Shown in pieces: positions 1-7,886 of a stretch of 32,305 nt of DNA. Where the stretch lies: assembly GCA_964395765.1 (NCBI GenBank), contig CAYNCU010000013.1, forward strand, positions 1-32,305, given 5' to 3'. The position numbers were made by a program, and so were the translations under genes. This DNA comes from DATDPY01 sp964395765 (lineage in GTDB: Bacteria; Bacteroidota; Bacteroidia; Cytophagales; Cyclobacteriaceae). The notes under the pieces were generated by a model that saw nothing but the letters and a program-made list of their open reading frames with translations, was not told where the DNA came from and did not search any database. Each line of letters starts with the position of its first letter. Positions within the stretch are counted from its first letter, which is position 1.

Positions 1-1043
1 AAAACCCGGCTGCTTATAATTCGGTCCAACGGGGCTTTACCCAGATCGCTTCCGGTGGTTTTACCCTGAATACCTTACAACAAAGTGAACAGGGAAAATC
101 ATCACTCTATACCGATTTCAATTTCAATAGTATAGACCTTTGGTTCAGGATCATGAAAAAATCGGGATTGAATATCGGGGTAATGCCCTATTCCACTGTG
201 CAATATGATATAAGCAGAATCGAATCCTTTAACGGGCAGGCCGGCAGCTATACGGTCAATTACCGGGGTGACGGCGGTCTATCCAAATTGTTTTTAGGTT
301 TTTCCTACGAGGTAGTAAAAAACCTTTCCTTAGGAATTAACGGTGATTATTTTTTCGGAGCCTTAAGCCACAACAGGGAAATCATTACCGATAACCTCCT
401 GAATAATTTTAACATTAATGAAAAAACATATTATAAAACCCTGGAGCTCGATTATGGACTACAGTATAAAGTGAATATGAATCAAAGTTCAATGGTTCTT
501 GGCCTGACTTATATGAAAGGCAGATTGCTGACCGGTAAATACAATTATCTCATTTCTTCCCTTACCGATACGCTTTCTTCTACAAACAAGGTAGCCGATA
601 ATTATTACCTACCTTCGGTTTATGGTGCCGGCCTCGAATTCTTTATAAAACATAAGTTACTGTTTACATCGGATTTTACCTACGAAACCTGGCAGGATAC
701 CGGATCGCCATTGGGTTATTCAACCGGGGATGTAGGAAAGTTCTCCATAGGTTTTATAAAAATGAATCCACCTTCCTGGCAGTTCCCCATACAACTTGAA
801 AATTATGGCCTGGGCCTATTTTACCACAAAGGTTATATTTATTATAAAGGAACCGGTCTCGATGATATAGGATTTTCACTGGGCGCCAGAATTATGATTT
901 CAGGCCGGTCATTCTTTGATATTGTGTATCAGAATTCCTGGACAGGCTATAATTTCGATAACCAGGTAAAGGAAAATCTCCACAGTCTTTCCATTAACTT
1001 CAGCCTGTTTGACGTTTGGTTCCTGCGAAGAAAAATTCAATAG
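1..1043 (+). CDS. Outer-membrane beta-barrel protein (5'-truncated by window edge)
   Basis: The frame is open from base 3 and ends at TAG 1041-1043, so the N-terminus and signal peptide lie outside the window; the ATG at 153 is internal. The first visible residues are NPAAY, a motif common near the N-terminus of mature Bacteroidota barrel proteins of the OmpP1/FadL and PorV/PorP types. The rest is alternating aromatic and hydrophobic strands with polar turns, and it ends in a run of strands rich in F, Y and W, as expected for an outer-membrane barrel. No plug, TonB box or enzymatic motif is visible. A lipid or hydrophobic-compound transport role as in FadL is possible, but the substrate is unknown. 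It converges on the Gfo/Idh/MocA gene across a 184-base gap in which I see no convincing terminator. Confidence 0.7.
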   Translation, partial: NPAAYNSVQRGFTQIASGGFTLNTLQQSEQGKSSLYTDFNFNSIDLWFRIMKKSGLNIGVMPYSTVQYDISRIESFNGQAGSYTVNYRGDGGLSKLFLGFSYEVVKNLSLGINGDYFFGALSHNREIITDNLLNNFNINEKTYYKTLELDYGLQYKVNMNQSSMVLGLTYMKGRLLTGKYNYLISSLTDTLSSTNKVADNYYLPSVYGAGLEFFIKHKLLFTSDFTYETWQDTGSPLGYSTGDVGKFSIGFIKMNPPSWQFPIQLENYGLGLFYHKGYIYYKGTGLDDIGFSLGARIMISGRSFFDIVYQNSWTGYNFDNQVKENLHSLSINFSLFDVWFLRRKIQ

Positions 1044-1227
1044 CGGGAAAATAAAACCCGGATGTACGAATTATTTTTCTCCTGAAATACGAACTATTAT
1101 GATTCCCAATTCACTTACGTTGCTGTTCAAATCAACAACATGGGAAAATGCCAAAGTTTTATTATATTTTCATTCGTGCATTTGTGGCTAAGAATTATAT
1201 CAGCTTTTGTCCTTATGGTACTGATTT

Positions 1228-2595
1228 TTAAACGGGATCGGGTAATACATACGGTGCCCTGTACATCTTTGTCAGGTAACTGTCGGCCTCTGGATCATTA
1301 ATGAATCTTTCTGCATTCGGGTTGAAGTACAAAGCCCTCTTCACCCGGTAAGCTATATTTCCCAGATGACAAAGAGAGGTTGACATATGGCCTTCCAGGA
1401 TGTCGGCATGGAGATCCTGCCACTTTCTGGACTTCACACAATCGATAAAATTTTTAAAATTATTCAACACGGAATCCTTTGTCGCGGGATCTTCATTGGT
1501 GAATAATTTTCCGGGATCTTCCTTATAAGAGGAGAACCCGCTTGGCATTAGTTTTACCTGTGCCATCTCTGCCTGGCTTTTCCCGCTGTCTTCATTATCG
1601 ATATTCATCCAGCCTTCGGAACCGTAAATAAGATTACCGATCCTCATCTCACCTTCCGAATTCGTTCCCAGGCCCCTGACTTCAAACTGAAGAATTTTAC
1701 CGTCCTCATATTCATAATCCACATGCAGAACATTAGGTGTTTCCTGGTCGGAATCCCATACAAAATAATTCCCCATACACTGGATCCTCACCGGATGCAC
1801 TCGTTTATTAAGTGCCCAGCGTGCGATATCCATCTGGTGCGGACCCTGGTTACCCAGGTCGCCATTGCCGGTATCCCAGAACCAATGCCACTTATAAAGG
1901 AAGCGGTTTTCATTGAAGGGTCGGTAGGGAGCGGGCCCGAGAAAAGCATCCCAATTTACGCCCTCAGGCACTGAACTATCCTGCGTATGACCAATACCGG
2001 CACGGGGCTTGTAACATAAGCCCTTGGTCATATAAACATCCCCAAGTCCTCCCTGGTGAAGAAAATTTACTGCATTATTAGTCGATATATTACTCCTTCC
2101 CTGCGTTCCAACCTGTACAATCCGGTTATATTTTCTCGCTGCTTCCACCATTTTCCTCCCTTCGTACAGGGTATGGGATACTGGCTTTTCCACATATACA
2201 TCCTTCCCCGCCTGGCATGCCCATATGGTCATTAATGCATGCCAGTGATTGGGAGTGGCTATGGTAACTGCATGGATATCCTTATTGTCAAGAACTTTCC
2301 TGAATTCGGGTTCTGTGGCAGGCTTGTAACCTGTAAGTTTTTCTACTTCACTCACTCCTTCGGGAAATAACCGCTGATCTACGTCGCATATCATGGCAAT
2401 TTTCACACCCGGGATTTTCGACAAAGCATCAAAATGAGCCTTCCCCCGGTTATGAATTCCTATGACGGCCACATTAATCGTGTCAACAGGCCTTCCGGAT
2501 GCCAGTGAAGATTTTATGAACGGTGCCCCGGCAATAATACCGGCTGATGCCACCGTTGATCTTTTAATAAATGAGCGTCGGTTTAAATTTTCCAT
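1228..2595 (-). CDS. Tat-exported Gfo/Idh/MocA family oxidoreductase
   Basis: This is a predicted NAD(P)-dependent sugar or polyol dehydrogenase of the Gfo/Idh/MocA family, 455 aa. The N-terminus has a twin-arginine signal (NRRSFIKR, R6-R7, then a hydrophobic stretch to about residue 30), so it is probably exported folded with its cofactor. The Rossmann fold follows, with VAVIGIHNRG at 42-51 and the family EKP motif at 136-138. The C-terminal substrate domain has GNGDLGNQGPHQMD at about 243-256, which holds the conserved H253 and D256 region. Length and motifs fit the large Planctomycetes/Bacteroidota subgroup often found beside glycan-degradation genes. The exact substrate cannot be read from sequence. 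It is divergent from the carboxylesterase gene, and the shared 299-base intergenic region holds several palindromes. Confidence 0.92.
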   Translation of the reverse strand: MENLNRRSFIKRSTVASAGIIAGAPFIKSSLASGRPVDTINVAVIGIHNRGKAHFDALSKIPGVKIAMICDVDQRLFPEGVSEVEKLTGYKPATEPEFRKVLDNKDIHAVTIATPNHWHALMTIWACQAGKDVYVEKPVSHTLYEGRKMVEAARKYNRIVQVGTQGRSNISTNNAVNFLHQGGLGDVYMTKGLCYKPRAGIGHTQDSSVPEGVNWDAFLGPAPYRPFNENRFLYKWHWFWDTGNGDLGNQGPHQMDIARWALNKRVHPVRIQCMGNYFVWDSDQETPNVLHVDYEYEDGKILQFEVRGLGTNSEGEMRIGNLIYGSEGWMNIDNEDSGKSQAEMAQVKLMPSGFSSYKEDPGKLFTNEDPATKDSVLNNFKNFIDCVKSRKWQDLHADILEGHMSTSLCHLGNIAYRVKRALYFNPNAERFINDPEADSYLTKMYRAPYVLPDPV

Positions 2596-2680
2596 ATCTA
2601 TAATGTTTCTTCTTCAAGTTAAGGAAATCGATATAATCATACAATAGAAATATGTATTACCCAATAAAGGGTATTTAACC

Positions 2681-2828
2681 CCAGGGCAAGCCCTGGACCC
2701 GAATTTCCGGGGCAGAGCTCCGGGGAATTATGCCGTATCCTTCTCGTCCGCCGTAGCGGAACGCGAAGGCGGATTAAAATTGCTTTAAACAACAGGAAAA
2801 AGAAATCCCCGCTTATTCGTTAGCGAAT
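2681..2828. repeat. Cluster of four palindromes between divergent genes
   Basis: Four potential hairpins follow one another. CCAGGGC/GCCCTGG lies at 2681-2696 with a two-base loop. AATTTCCGG/CCGGGGAATT lies at 2702-2729 with one wobble pair and one bulge. TCCGCC/GGCGGA lies at 2747-2773, and partly complementary inner bases extend its stem. ATTCG/CGAAT lies at 2815-2828. The first three are much richer in G+C than other intergenic DNA here. None is followed by a T-run long enough for a classic terminator. They look like extragenic palindromic (REP-type) elements, although regulation of the two flanking divergent genes cannot be excluded. Confidence 0.55.
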
Positions 2829-2853
2829 CAACCTCGTTTACTTCCAGGATCGC

Positions 2854-2883
2854 TTGTACAGGATAATAATTTTTTATATTTTG
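2854..2883 (+). promoter_or_regulatory. Possible Bacteroidota-type promoter of the carboxylesterase gene
   Basis: TTG at 2854-2856 is followed about 20 bases later by TATATTTTG at 2875-2883. This resembles the Bacteroidota -33 TTG / -7 TAnnTTTG promoter but is off consensus by one base of spacing. Transcription would begin only a few bases before the ATG at 2895 and about 25 bases before the ATG at 2916, which mildly favours the second start. The match is weak and sits in A+T-rich DNA. Confidence 0.25.
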
Positions 2884-2894
2884 AAATGTAATCA

Positions 2895-4601
2895 ATGAAC
2901 AAAATCAGAAGAATAATGAAACACGGAAGAAGAGAATTTTTTAAAATCGCCGGCACCGGGGCTGCTGGCCTGACTTTATATTCGCCCCTTGCATTATCTT
3001 CCTGCGCCGCCCCCGCAACCCAAAAAAGTGGAGACGGCCAGGTACTTTTTATCGGGGATGACCTTGCCATTGCCGATACCCAATATGGTAAAGTGAAAGG
3101 TTTTATATTGCGCGATATTTTCCAGTTCCGCGGAATACCCTATGGTGCCGATACCTCCGGAAAAAACCGGTTTATGGCCCCCCAAAAACCCGAACCGTGG
3201 AAGGATACCTTCGACGCTATCTGGTGGGGAAACTCGGCGCCCCAGATCATGGAAAACCGGTACGCCAACTCCTTTGCTTCTTTCAGGGACCATTGGAATT
3301 ATGACGATGTGAGCGAAAATTGTCTCCGCCTGAATGTCTGGACCCCCTCCGTTACAGATAATAAAAAGAGGCCGGTGCTGGTTTGGTTACACGGAGGCGG
3401 TTTTGTGAATGGCAACGGAATTGAGCAGGACGGATATATGGGCGAAAACCTGAGTCGTCACGGCGATATCGTCTTTGTTTCCCTCAACCACCGGCTCGGC
3501 CCTATGGGTTTTTCCAACTTGGCAGGCGTGGGAGGAGATAAATATGCCGCATCGGGTAATGCCGGTATGCTGGATATCGTGGCAGCCTTGCAATGGGTGC
3601 ATGATAATATTTCCAATTTCGGCGGTGATCCCGGAAATGTAACAATCATGGGTCAGTCGGGAGGCGGGGTTAAAGTAACCACATTGACCGCCATGCCTTC
3701 AGCCAAAGGATTATTGCACAAAGCCGTGGTACTGAGCGGCGCCGCATTGATGGCAGGAGAAAAGGATTATTCGGAAAAACTGGGAGCCTACATTCTTAAA
3801 GAGGCAGGATTAAAAAACCAGGAAATTGACAAACTTCAGGATATGCAATGGATGGATTATTATAAACTGGCCAACGCATCCGCACGGAAACTCAACGAAG
3901 AGCTTGGGCCCGGTAACTTTATGCGAAGAGGGTTTAACCCGGTGGCAGATGGTACTTATTTACCTAAGGATCCCTATTATCCTGAGGCAGCACCCACGGC
4001 GGCGGATATACCGATGATCATCTCTTCCACATTTAATGAATTTTATCCCTTCCCCACTGATAAGGAAATTGACGACATTACCCTGGATGGTGTGAAGGAA
4101 AAATTGAAAGACAGGATAGGATTTACACCCGGTTTGGGAGACAAGGCCGGAGAGGTGGTAGATGCTTACGTAAAGATATTCCCGGATAAAAGACCGGTTG
4201 AAATTCTTTCACTGATCGTAAACAACAGAAAAAGCGTTGTCGCACTGGCTGATGCCAAGGTAAAACAACCTGCCCCGGTTTATGTAGCGTGGTTCGGTTG
4301 GCAACCTCCTTTGATGAATAACCGGATGCGCGCCTTCCATTGCCTTGATATTTGTTTCTGGTTCTACAATACGGACCTGATGCTCACCCATACCGGCGGT
4401 GGCGTCCGGCCACGAGGCCTTTCAGAAAAAATGTCCGGAGCACTGGTTCAGTTCATGAAAACCGGTGATCCGAATGGCGGTGGACTTCCAAACTGGCCAA
4501 AATATTCTACCGAAAAGGGTGAAACCATGGTATTGAACGATGTTTCGGTAGCTAAAAATGACCCGGATAGGGATGCCAGGAACTTGCTGCCTTCCTCCTG
4601 A
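2895..4601 (+). CDS. Carboxylesterase type B family lipoprotein
   Basis: This is a secreted alpha/beta-hydrolase of the type B carboxylesterase (para-nitrobenzyl esterase) family, 568 aa, which hydrolyses ester bonds. The oxyanion-hole motif HGGGF is at 166-170, the nucleophile S255 sits in GQSGGG, the likely acid is E382 (STFNEF), and the likely histidine is H482 (AFHCLDI). The last motif normally reads xHGxE, so Cys and Asp replace Gly and Glu around the histidine. The N-terminus mixes a Tat-like RREFFK with a lipobox-like LSSC ending at C37, so the enzyme is probably a lipid-anchored envelope protein. ATG 2916 (MKHGRREFF) is an equally good start, with purine-rich AGAAGAA just upstream. 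Its context with GH43 and exported oxidoreductases suggests deacylation of glycans or aromatic esters, but that is inference. Confidence 0.92.
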   Translation: MNKIRRIMKHGRREFFKIAGTGAAGLTLYSPLALSSCAAPATQKSGDGQVLFIGDDLAIADTQYGKVKGFILRDIFQFRGIPYGADTSGKNRFMAPQKPEPWKDTFDAIWWGNSAPQIMENRYANSFASFRDHWNYDDVSENCLRLNVWTPSVTDNKKRPVLVWLHGGGFVNGNGIEQDGYMGENLSRHGDIVFVSLNHRLGPMGFSNLAGVGGDKYAASGNAGMLDIVAALQWVHDNISNFGGDPGNVTIMGQSGGGVKVTTLTAMPSAKGLLHKAVVLSGAALMAGEKDYSEKLGAYILKEAGLKNQEIDKLQDMQWMDYYKLANASARKLNEELGPGNFMRRGFNPVADGTYLPKDPYYPEAAPTAADIPMIISSTFNEFYPFPTDKEIDDITLDGVKEKLKDRIGFTPGLGDKAGEVVDAYVKIFPDKRPVEILSLIVNNRKSVVALADAKVKQPAPVYVAWFGWQPPLMNNRMRAFHCLDICFWFYNTDLMLTHTGGGVRPRGLSEKMSGALVQFMKTGDPNGGGLPNWPKYSTEKGETMVLNDVSVAKNDPDRDARNLLPSS

Positions 4602-4617
4602 CAATTTATCATAAAAT

Positions 4618-4664
4618 AAAAATACCTGGCTGGTTATTAGTGTAATTCAGCCAGGTATTTTTTT
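4618..4664. terminator. Bidirectional rho-independent terminator
   Basis: AAAAATACCTGGCTG at 4618-4632 is perfectly complementary to CAGCCAGGTATTTTT at 4648-4662 across a 15-base loop, and T-runs flank the stem on both strands. It lies between the convergent carboxylesterase (ends 4601) and NTF2-like lipoprotein (ends 4685) genes, so it can stop transcription from both sides. Confidence 0.92.
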
Positions 4665-4684
4665 ATGGGTCAATTTAAACAGGA

Positions 4685-5221
4685 TTACATTCCTGTCGAT
4701 TTAATGTTTTGACGATACTGATAAACGGTCCTGATTTTTCCGTTCACCATATAATAATCTTCATGAAGATTAAAGGAATCAACTGAATCTTTCATATTGG
4801 TATCCTTTTCCTCCATCCACGTTAATACCCAATCCTGGTTCTGATCTATATTTTTTACCGGTATTATGGTTGTATAATTAATCTCAACCTTTGACATGCT
4901 GTTTCTCCATGCTTTGATCATGGCAATAACAGAATCTTTAGTCACCTCAACAACACTTCCATCGGAAAAATGGGCCGCAACGGTGTCAGCAAGCATGCTC
5001 CCGAGATCCATATCTCCATTCATCAATTTATTATCGAAATTCATGACTGTTAATGCATTCTGTGGATCACCCAGGGTCCATTTCCCCGTGTAAGAAAGCT
5101 TCATAGGCAATTGAACGGCTGAAGGATCAAAAACGGCATTGGATGCATTTTCATTGCCTGATTTCATCTGGCATGCTGAAACAAGCAGGATAGCCAGAAA
5201 GGGCAGCATTATTCTTTTCAT
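4685..5221 (-). CDS. Small lipoprotein with NTF2/SnoaL-like domain
   Basis: The product is 178 aa. Residues 1-17 form a lipoprotein signal ending in LVSAC, so C17 is probably lipidated. The mature part, from about residue 45, is a mixed alpha/beta domain. It has two helices around a DGS turn, then strands such as INYTTIIPV and DWVLTWMEEKD, and a final strand DYYMVNGKIRTVYQY. This arrangement resembles NTF2-like (SnoaL-type) domains, which can be small enzymes or ligand-binding proteins. No catalytic residues can be assigned. The carboxylesterase terminator lies just downstream of its stop. It is on the same strand as the DUF1460 gene, 266 bases away, so co-transcription is uncertain. Confidence 0.72.
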   Translation of the reverse strand: MKRIMLPFLAILLVSACQMKSGNENASNAVFDPSAVQLPMKLSYTGKWTLGDPQNALTVMNFDNKLMNGDMDLGSMLADTVAAHFSDGSVVEVTKDSVIAMIKAWRNSMSKVEINYTTIIPVKNIDQNQDWVLTWMEEKDTNMKDSVDSFNLHEDYYMVNGKIRTVYQYRQNIKSTGM

Positions 5222-5487
5222 AAGTAAAAGGGTTTATTGGTTAAAGTTATTGTGAACCAGCAAGTTATAAAATAAAAATAAGAAAGCAAGTTGAATTGTA
5301 AATTGCCGTTTTTTTATCGGCTCCGCAGCTTTTTTTTCATCGAAAATCAATAAAATAAATAGACAAAATCATAATTTTTAAAATATCTGCCCATATCAAC
5401 GGTCACGCTTGATAGTATCTTCCACCGTTTTCATATTCACAATGCTGCAGTTTCAAACTCCGGGCCCTTTCAGCTTTCAGTTTTTAG

Positions 5488-6357
5488 CTAAACAATAGGT
5501 CTCGCCACCATAATCCCCAATTGTTTCGAATGGGAAGCCAGGTACTCACTGAGTGTATTTTCCGTGATGTGGACTTTATATCCCACATCCGGCGCATGCA
5601 TGAAATGAAGCTTGCCATCTTGCCAGATTGCTATTCCGGTATGGGAAACATCAATCCCGGGAATGGCGGTAGTAATCGCCAGGATGTCTCCGCTATGTAT
5701 CTTATCTCCCACGCCATCAATCTTGTCCTTCGGAATATGAAAGAGCGATCGCTGATTAATAGCCTCTTCCTGTTTCTTAATCACAGGGACGAATTCCGGA
5801 TGTTCTTTCAATTGGGGATAAGAATCAGGATGCGACGACATAAAATCTATGGATTTATGATAGGGTTCACCGCCGATGGATTGTGTGACGTCTTTGAAGA
5901 TATTCTTTTTTACGCCGTCATAAATATAATCGCTGAAATAATGAAGACGGCTTGGGTAGCCGTTGATTATACCGCCCCTGTAACGCATATATTGAAGTGT
6001 AGCTTTAAAATCGTTAAATGTGGTTTTATGTAGCTTGACACACCTTGACAGTGCGAGTGAGTTTTCGCAGAAAGTAACACAGTCAAAATTTCTCAGGTTG
6101 ATGACCAAATGTTCCTCGCCCGGTTGCTCCAGGGTATCGGCTGCATAATCGGTCCCGATAAATGATTTGCCGATGGCAATCACTACTTCATTGATCGGCT
6201 TATCCTGAAGGTTTTCGGATGTGGCCATCGCAAATTTGGAGAGGCATATTTTTTCGTCTTCATCGGTTGTAAATAATAAATCTTTTGATTTGATGCCCAG
6301 CATGGTCGGGAAAGCAATAACCAATGGAATTGTATTCAGAAATTCTCTTCTGTCCAT
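5488..6357 (-). CDS. DUF1460 (NlpC/P60-like amidase) family protein
   Basis: The 289-aa product belongs to the DUF1460 family, which has an N-acetylmuramoyl-L-alanine-amidase-like papain fold. FDCVTFCEN carries the likely nucleophile C93, and VSHTGIA carries the likely H239, followed by a strand ending HFMHAP. Structures known for the family show cell-wall peptide or amide hydrolase folds, so a role in peptidoglycan turnover or muropeptide recycling is plausible. The N-terminus begins MDRREFLNTIPLVIAF, a short hydrophobic signal with a Tat-like RRxFL, so export is likely. The MFS gene lies upstream on the same strand 97 bases away, which makes a shared transcript possible. Confidence 0.88.
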   Translation of the reverse strand: MDRREFLNTIPLVIAFPTMLGIKSKDLLFTTDEDEKICLSKFAMATSENLQDKPINEVVIAIGKSFIGTDYAADTLEQPGEEHLVINLRNFDCVTFCENSLALSRCVKLHKTTFNDFKATLQYMRYRGGIINGYPSRLHYFSDYIYDGVKKNIFKDVTQSIGGEPYHKSIDFMSSHPDSYPQLKEHPEFVPVIKKQEEAINQRSLFHIPKDKIDGVGDKIHSGDILAITTAIPGIDVSHTGIAIWQDGKLHFMHAPDVGYKVHITENTLSEYLASHSKQLGIMVARPIV

Positions 6358-6454
6358 GATAAATATTAATTAAAGCGTATATAAATCATTCACCTCTAAC
6401 ATCTGATGTAATAATGTCCTAAAATGATTCCATGAATATAATTATAAATTCATT

Positions 6455-7693
6455 TTAAAGCTTCCGGCCGGCCGTATCATTTTGCAATAAAGATGATTCA
6501 TGAAGCCTGGTGGAGATAACCATACAAACCGACATCAGGAAGATCAATCCCAGCAGGGAAGGAGTCATCGATCCCGTAGAATGAATTTTAAAAATATCCA
6601 TTCCGAATATAAAGGCGATTCCGGAAATCTGTCCCATTAAAAGAAGCAAGCCATTCGAGGTCCCTTCCGGCGTTGGACGGGCAATCTCAGCCCCATACTG
6701 GAAGCCAATAGGTCCCGCGCTTAAGAGGAAAAATCCCAGGAAAAACGATGACAACATTAAATATAGCATGGTATGCGCATAGGTAATACCGGCCAGCGCA
6801 GGTATCGAACCGGCCAATGATAAAATTATGAAGGGCACTCTTCGGCGTTTCTTATCCGAGAGAGTCGGCAAAATGATCGCCCCGATTATTCCGCCCAGGA
6901 TCATCAGCCCCCCGGCATACCCTGCCTGGTCAATGGAAAAGCCCCTCGGGCGAAGGATATCTTCTATCCAGGTACTCACCGCATTGAAAATTCCCAGGCC
7001 GATGAAAAATATAAACATTAACAATAAAAAATTTCGTTTTCTTAATGCCTGTTTCAAGCCGTCAAACATTAATGCTCTTTCTTCAAGTTCGGGGGGACCC
7101 GGAGGCGAAGGAGGATATTCATGGGCCAGAATCAGGAATAATATTGCCGCCGTCATCGCCCCTATCCCATACCAGAGGAGCATATGACTGATACTAGTTC
7201 GGACAGTAACCAGCGGTGTGACAACCATCCCAAGAAGGATGCCCACATACATCGCAAGGGTTCCGAGACCGGAGGCACTTGCTCTTTCTTCAATTGGAAA
7301 CCAGCGCGCAGCAACCTTGGTGACAGCATTTAATATAAAAGGCTGTCCGATGGCGATCCCAATCTGGGCGATCAGGACAAGCTTATAATTCGATGATACC
7401 AACCCTCTCATTAACCCGAATATCCCGGTTAATAGTGTCCCAATTAATACCGATGTTTTAAATCCGTATGTATCAATCACCCATGAAGCCGGTATGGACA
7501 TTGCCAGGTAGGCGATCATAAAACTCATGGATAACATTCCGATGCTCATGTCCGAAACCCTGTAATATTCCGCCGCACTCACCGTGATGGGGGCGAACGT
7601 AATCCATAACAACTGGTTAAAAATTACCACAATCATAAAAACAGGTAATACCACCCACCGGTATTTGTATATCCGGTATTCAGAATGTTCCAT
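6455..7693 (-). CDS. MFS transporter, FLVCR-like subgroup
   Basis: This is a 12-helix major facilitator superfamily permease of the inner membrane, 412 aa, close to the usual length. The N-half has the MFS loop 2-3 signature in the form SWVIDTYGFKTS. The order RWVVLP...SMSFMIAYL...IPASW...GQPFIL...RWFP resembles the FLVCR group of eukaryotic heme/choline transporters and their bacterial relatives. The substrate cannot be deduced; neighbouring glycan genes would suggest a sugar or sugar acid, while the subfamily resemblance suggests other small molecules. The proposed start has AAGGAAA about ten bases upstream. The gene is divergent from GH43, and the shared 193-base region holds an inverted repeat that could control both. 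Confidence 0.88.
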   Translation of the reverse strand: MEHSEYRIYKYRWVVLPVFMIVVIFNQLLWITFAPITVSAAEYYRVSDMSIGMLSMSFMIAYLAMSIPASWVIDTYGFKTSVLIGTLLTGIFGLMRGLVSSNYKLVLIAQIGIAIGQPFILNAVTKVAARWFPIEERASASGLGTLAMYVGILLGMVVTPLVTVRTSISHMLLWYGIGAMTAAILFLILAHEYPPSPPGPPELEERALMFDGLKQALRKRNFLLLMFIFFIGLGIFNAVSTWIEDILRPRGFSIDQAGYAGGLMILGGIIGAIILPTLSDKKRRRVPFIILSLAGSIPALAGITYAHTMLYLMLSSFFLGFFLLSAGPIGFQYGAEIARPTPEGTSNGLLLLMGQISGIAFIFGMDIFKIHSTGSMTPSLLGLIFLMSVCMVISTRLHESSLLQNDTAGRKL

Positions 7694-7786
7694 ATATTAG
7701 TTTCCTTATGTTAGGTTTATTCTTTGTCAATATTCCCGTCAGTTCTTGTCCGTCTTTCTCGGTTTGGAATAACAGGCAGATTCCCG

Positions 7787-7841
7787 TTATAAAAATGGTG
7801 AAAAATCCACCTTGATTATAAAAAGACGGCCTGGATTTTTC
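7787..7841. promoter_or_regulatory. Inverted repeat in the MFS/GH43 divergent promoter region
   Basis: GAAAAATCCA at 7800-7809 is a perfect inverted match to TGGATTTTTC at 7832-7841, with a 22-base spacer. Within and beside it, TTATAAAAA occurs twice as a direct repeat (7787-7795 and 7816-7824). The right arm ends 45 bases before the GH43 start. The site may be an operator for a dimeric regulator or a hairpin in the GH43 leader. Confidence 0.45.
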
Positions 7842-7886
7842 ATGGAGCCTGTTGAAGTTTTATCTTTCAGGAAAATTTAAAGCATT

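Noticed and set aside
1009..1191. A short plus-strand open frame after the beta-barrel gene
   Set aside because: It begins inside the barrel gene in another frame and its product looks like random translation, with no family features or ribosome site.
5301..5340. GCCG...CGGC followed by a T-run, terminator-like
   Set aside because: The stem has only four pairs and the T-run starts after a separate spacer. No plus-strand gene ends there.
5521..6033. A long open frame opposite the DUF1460 gene
   Set aside because: It lies entirely antisense to a gene with clear family motifs and its product has no recognisable domain, so it is a shadow frame.
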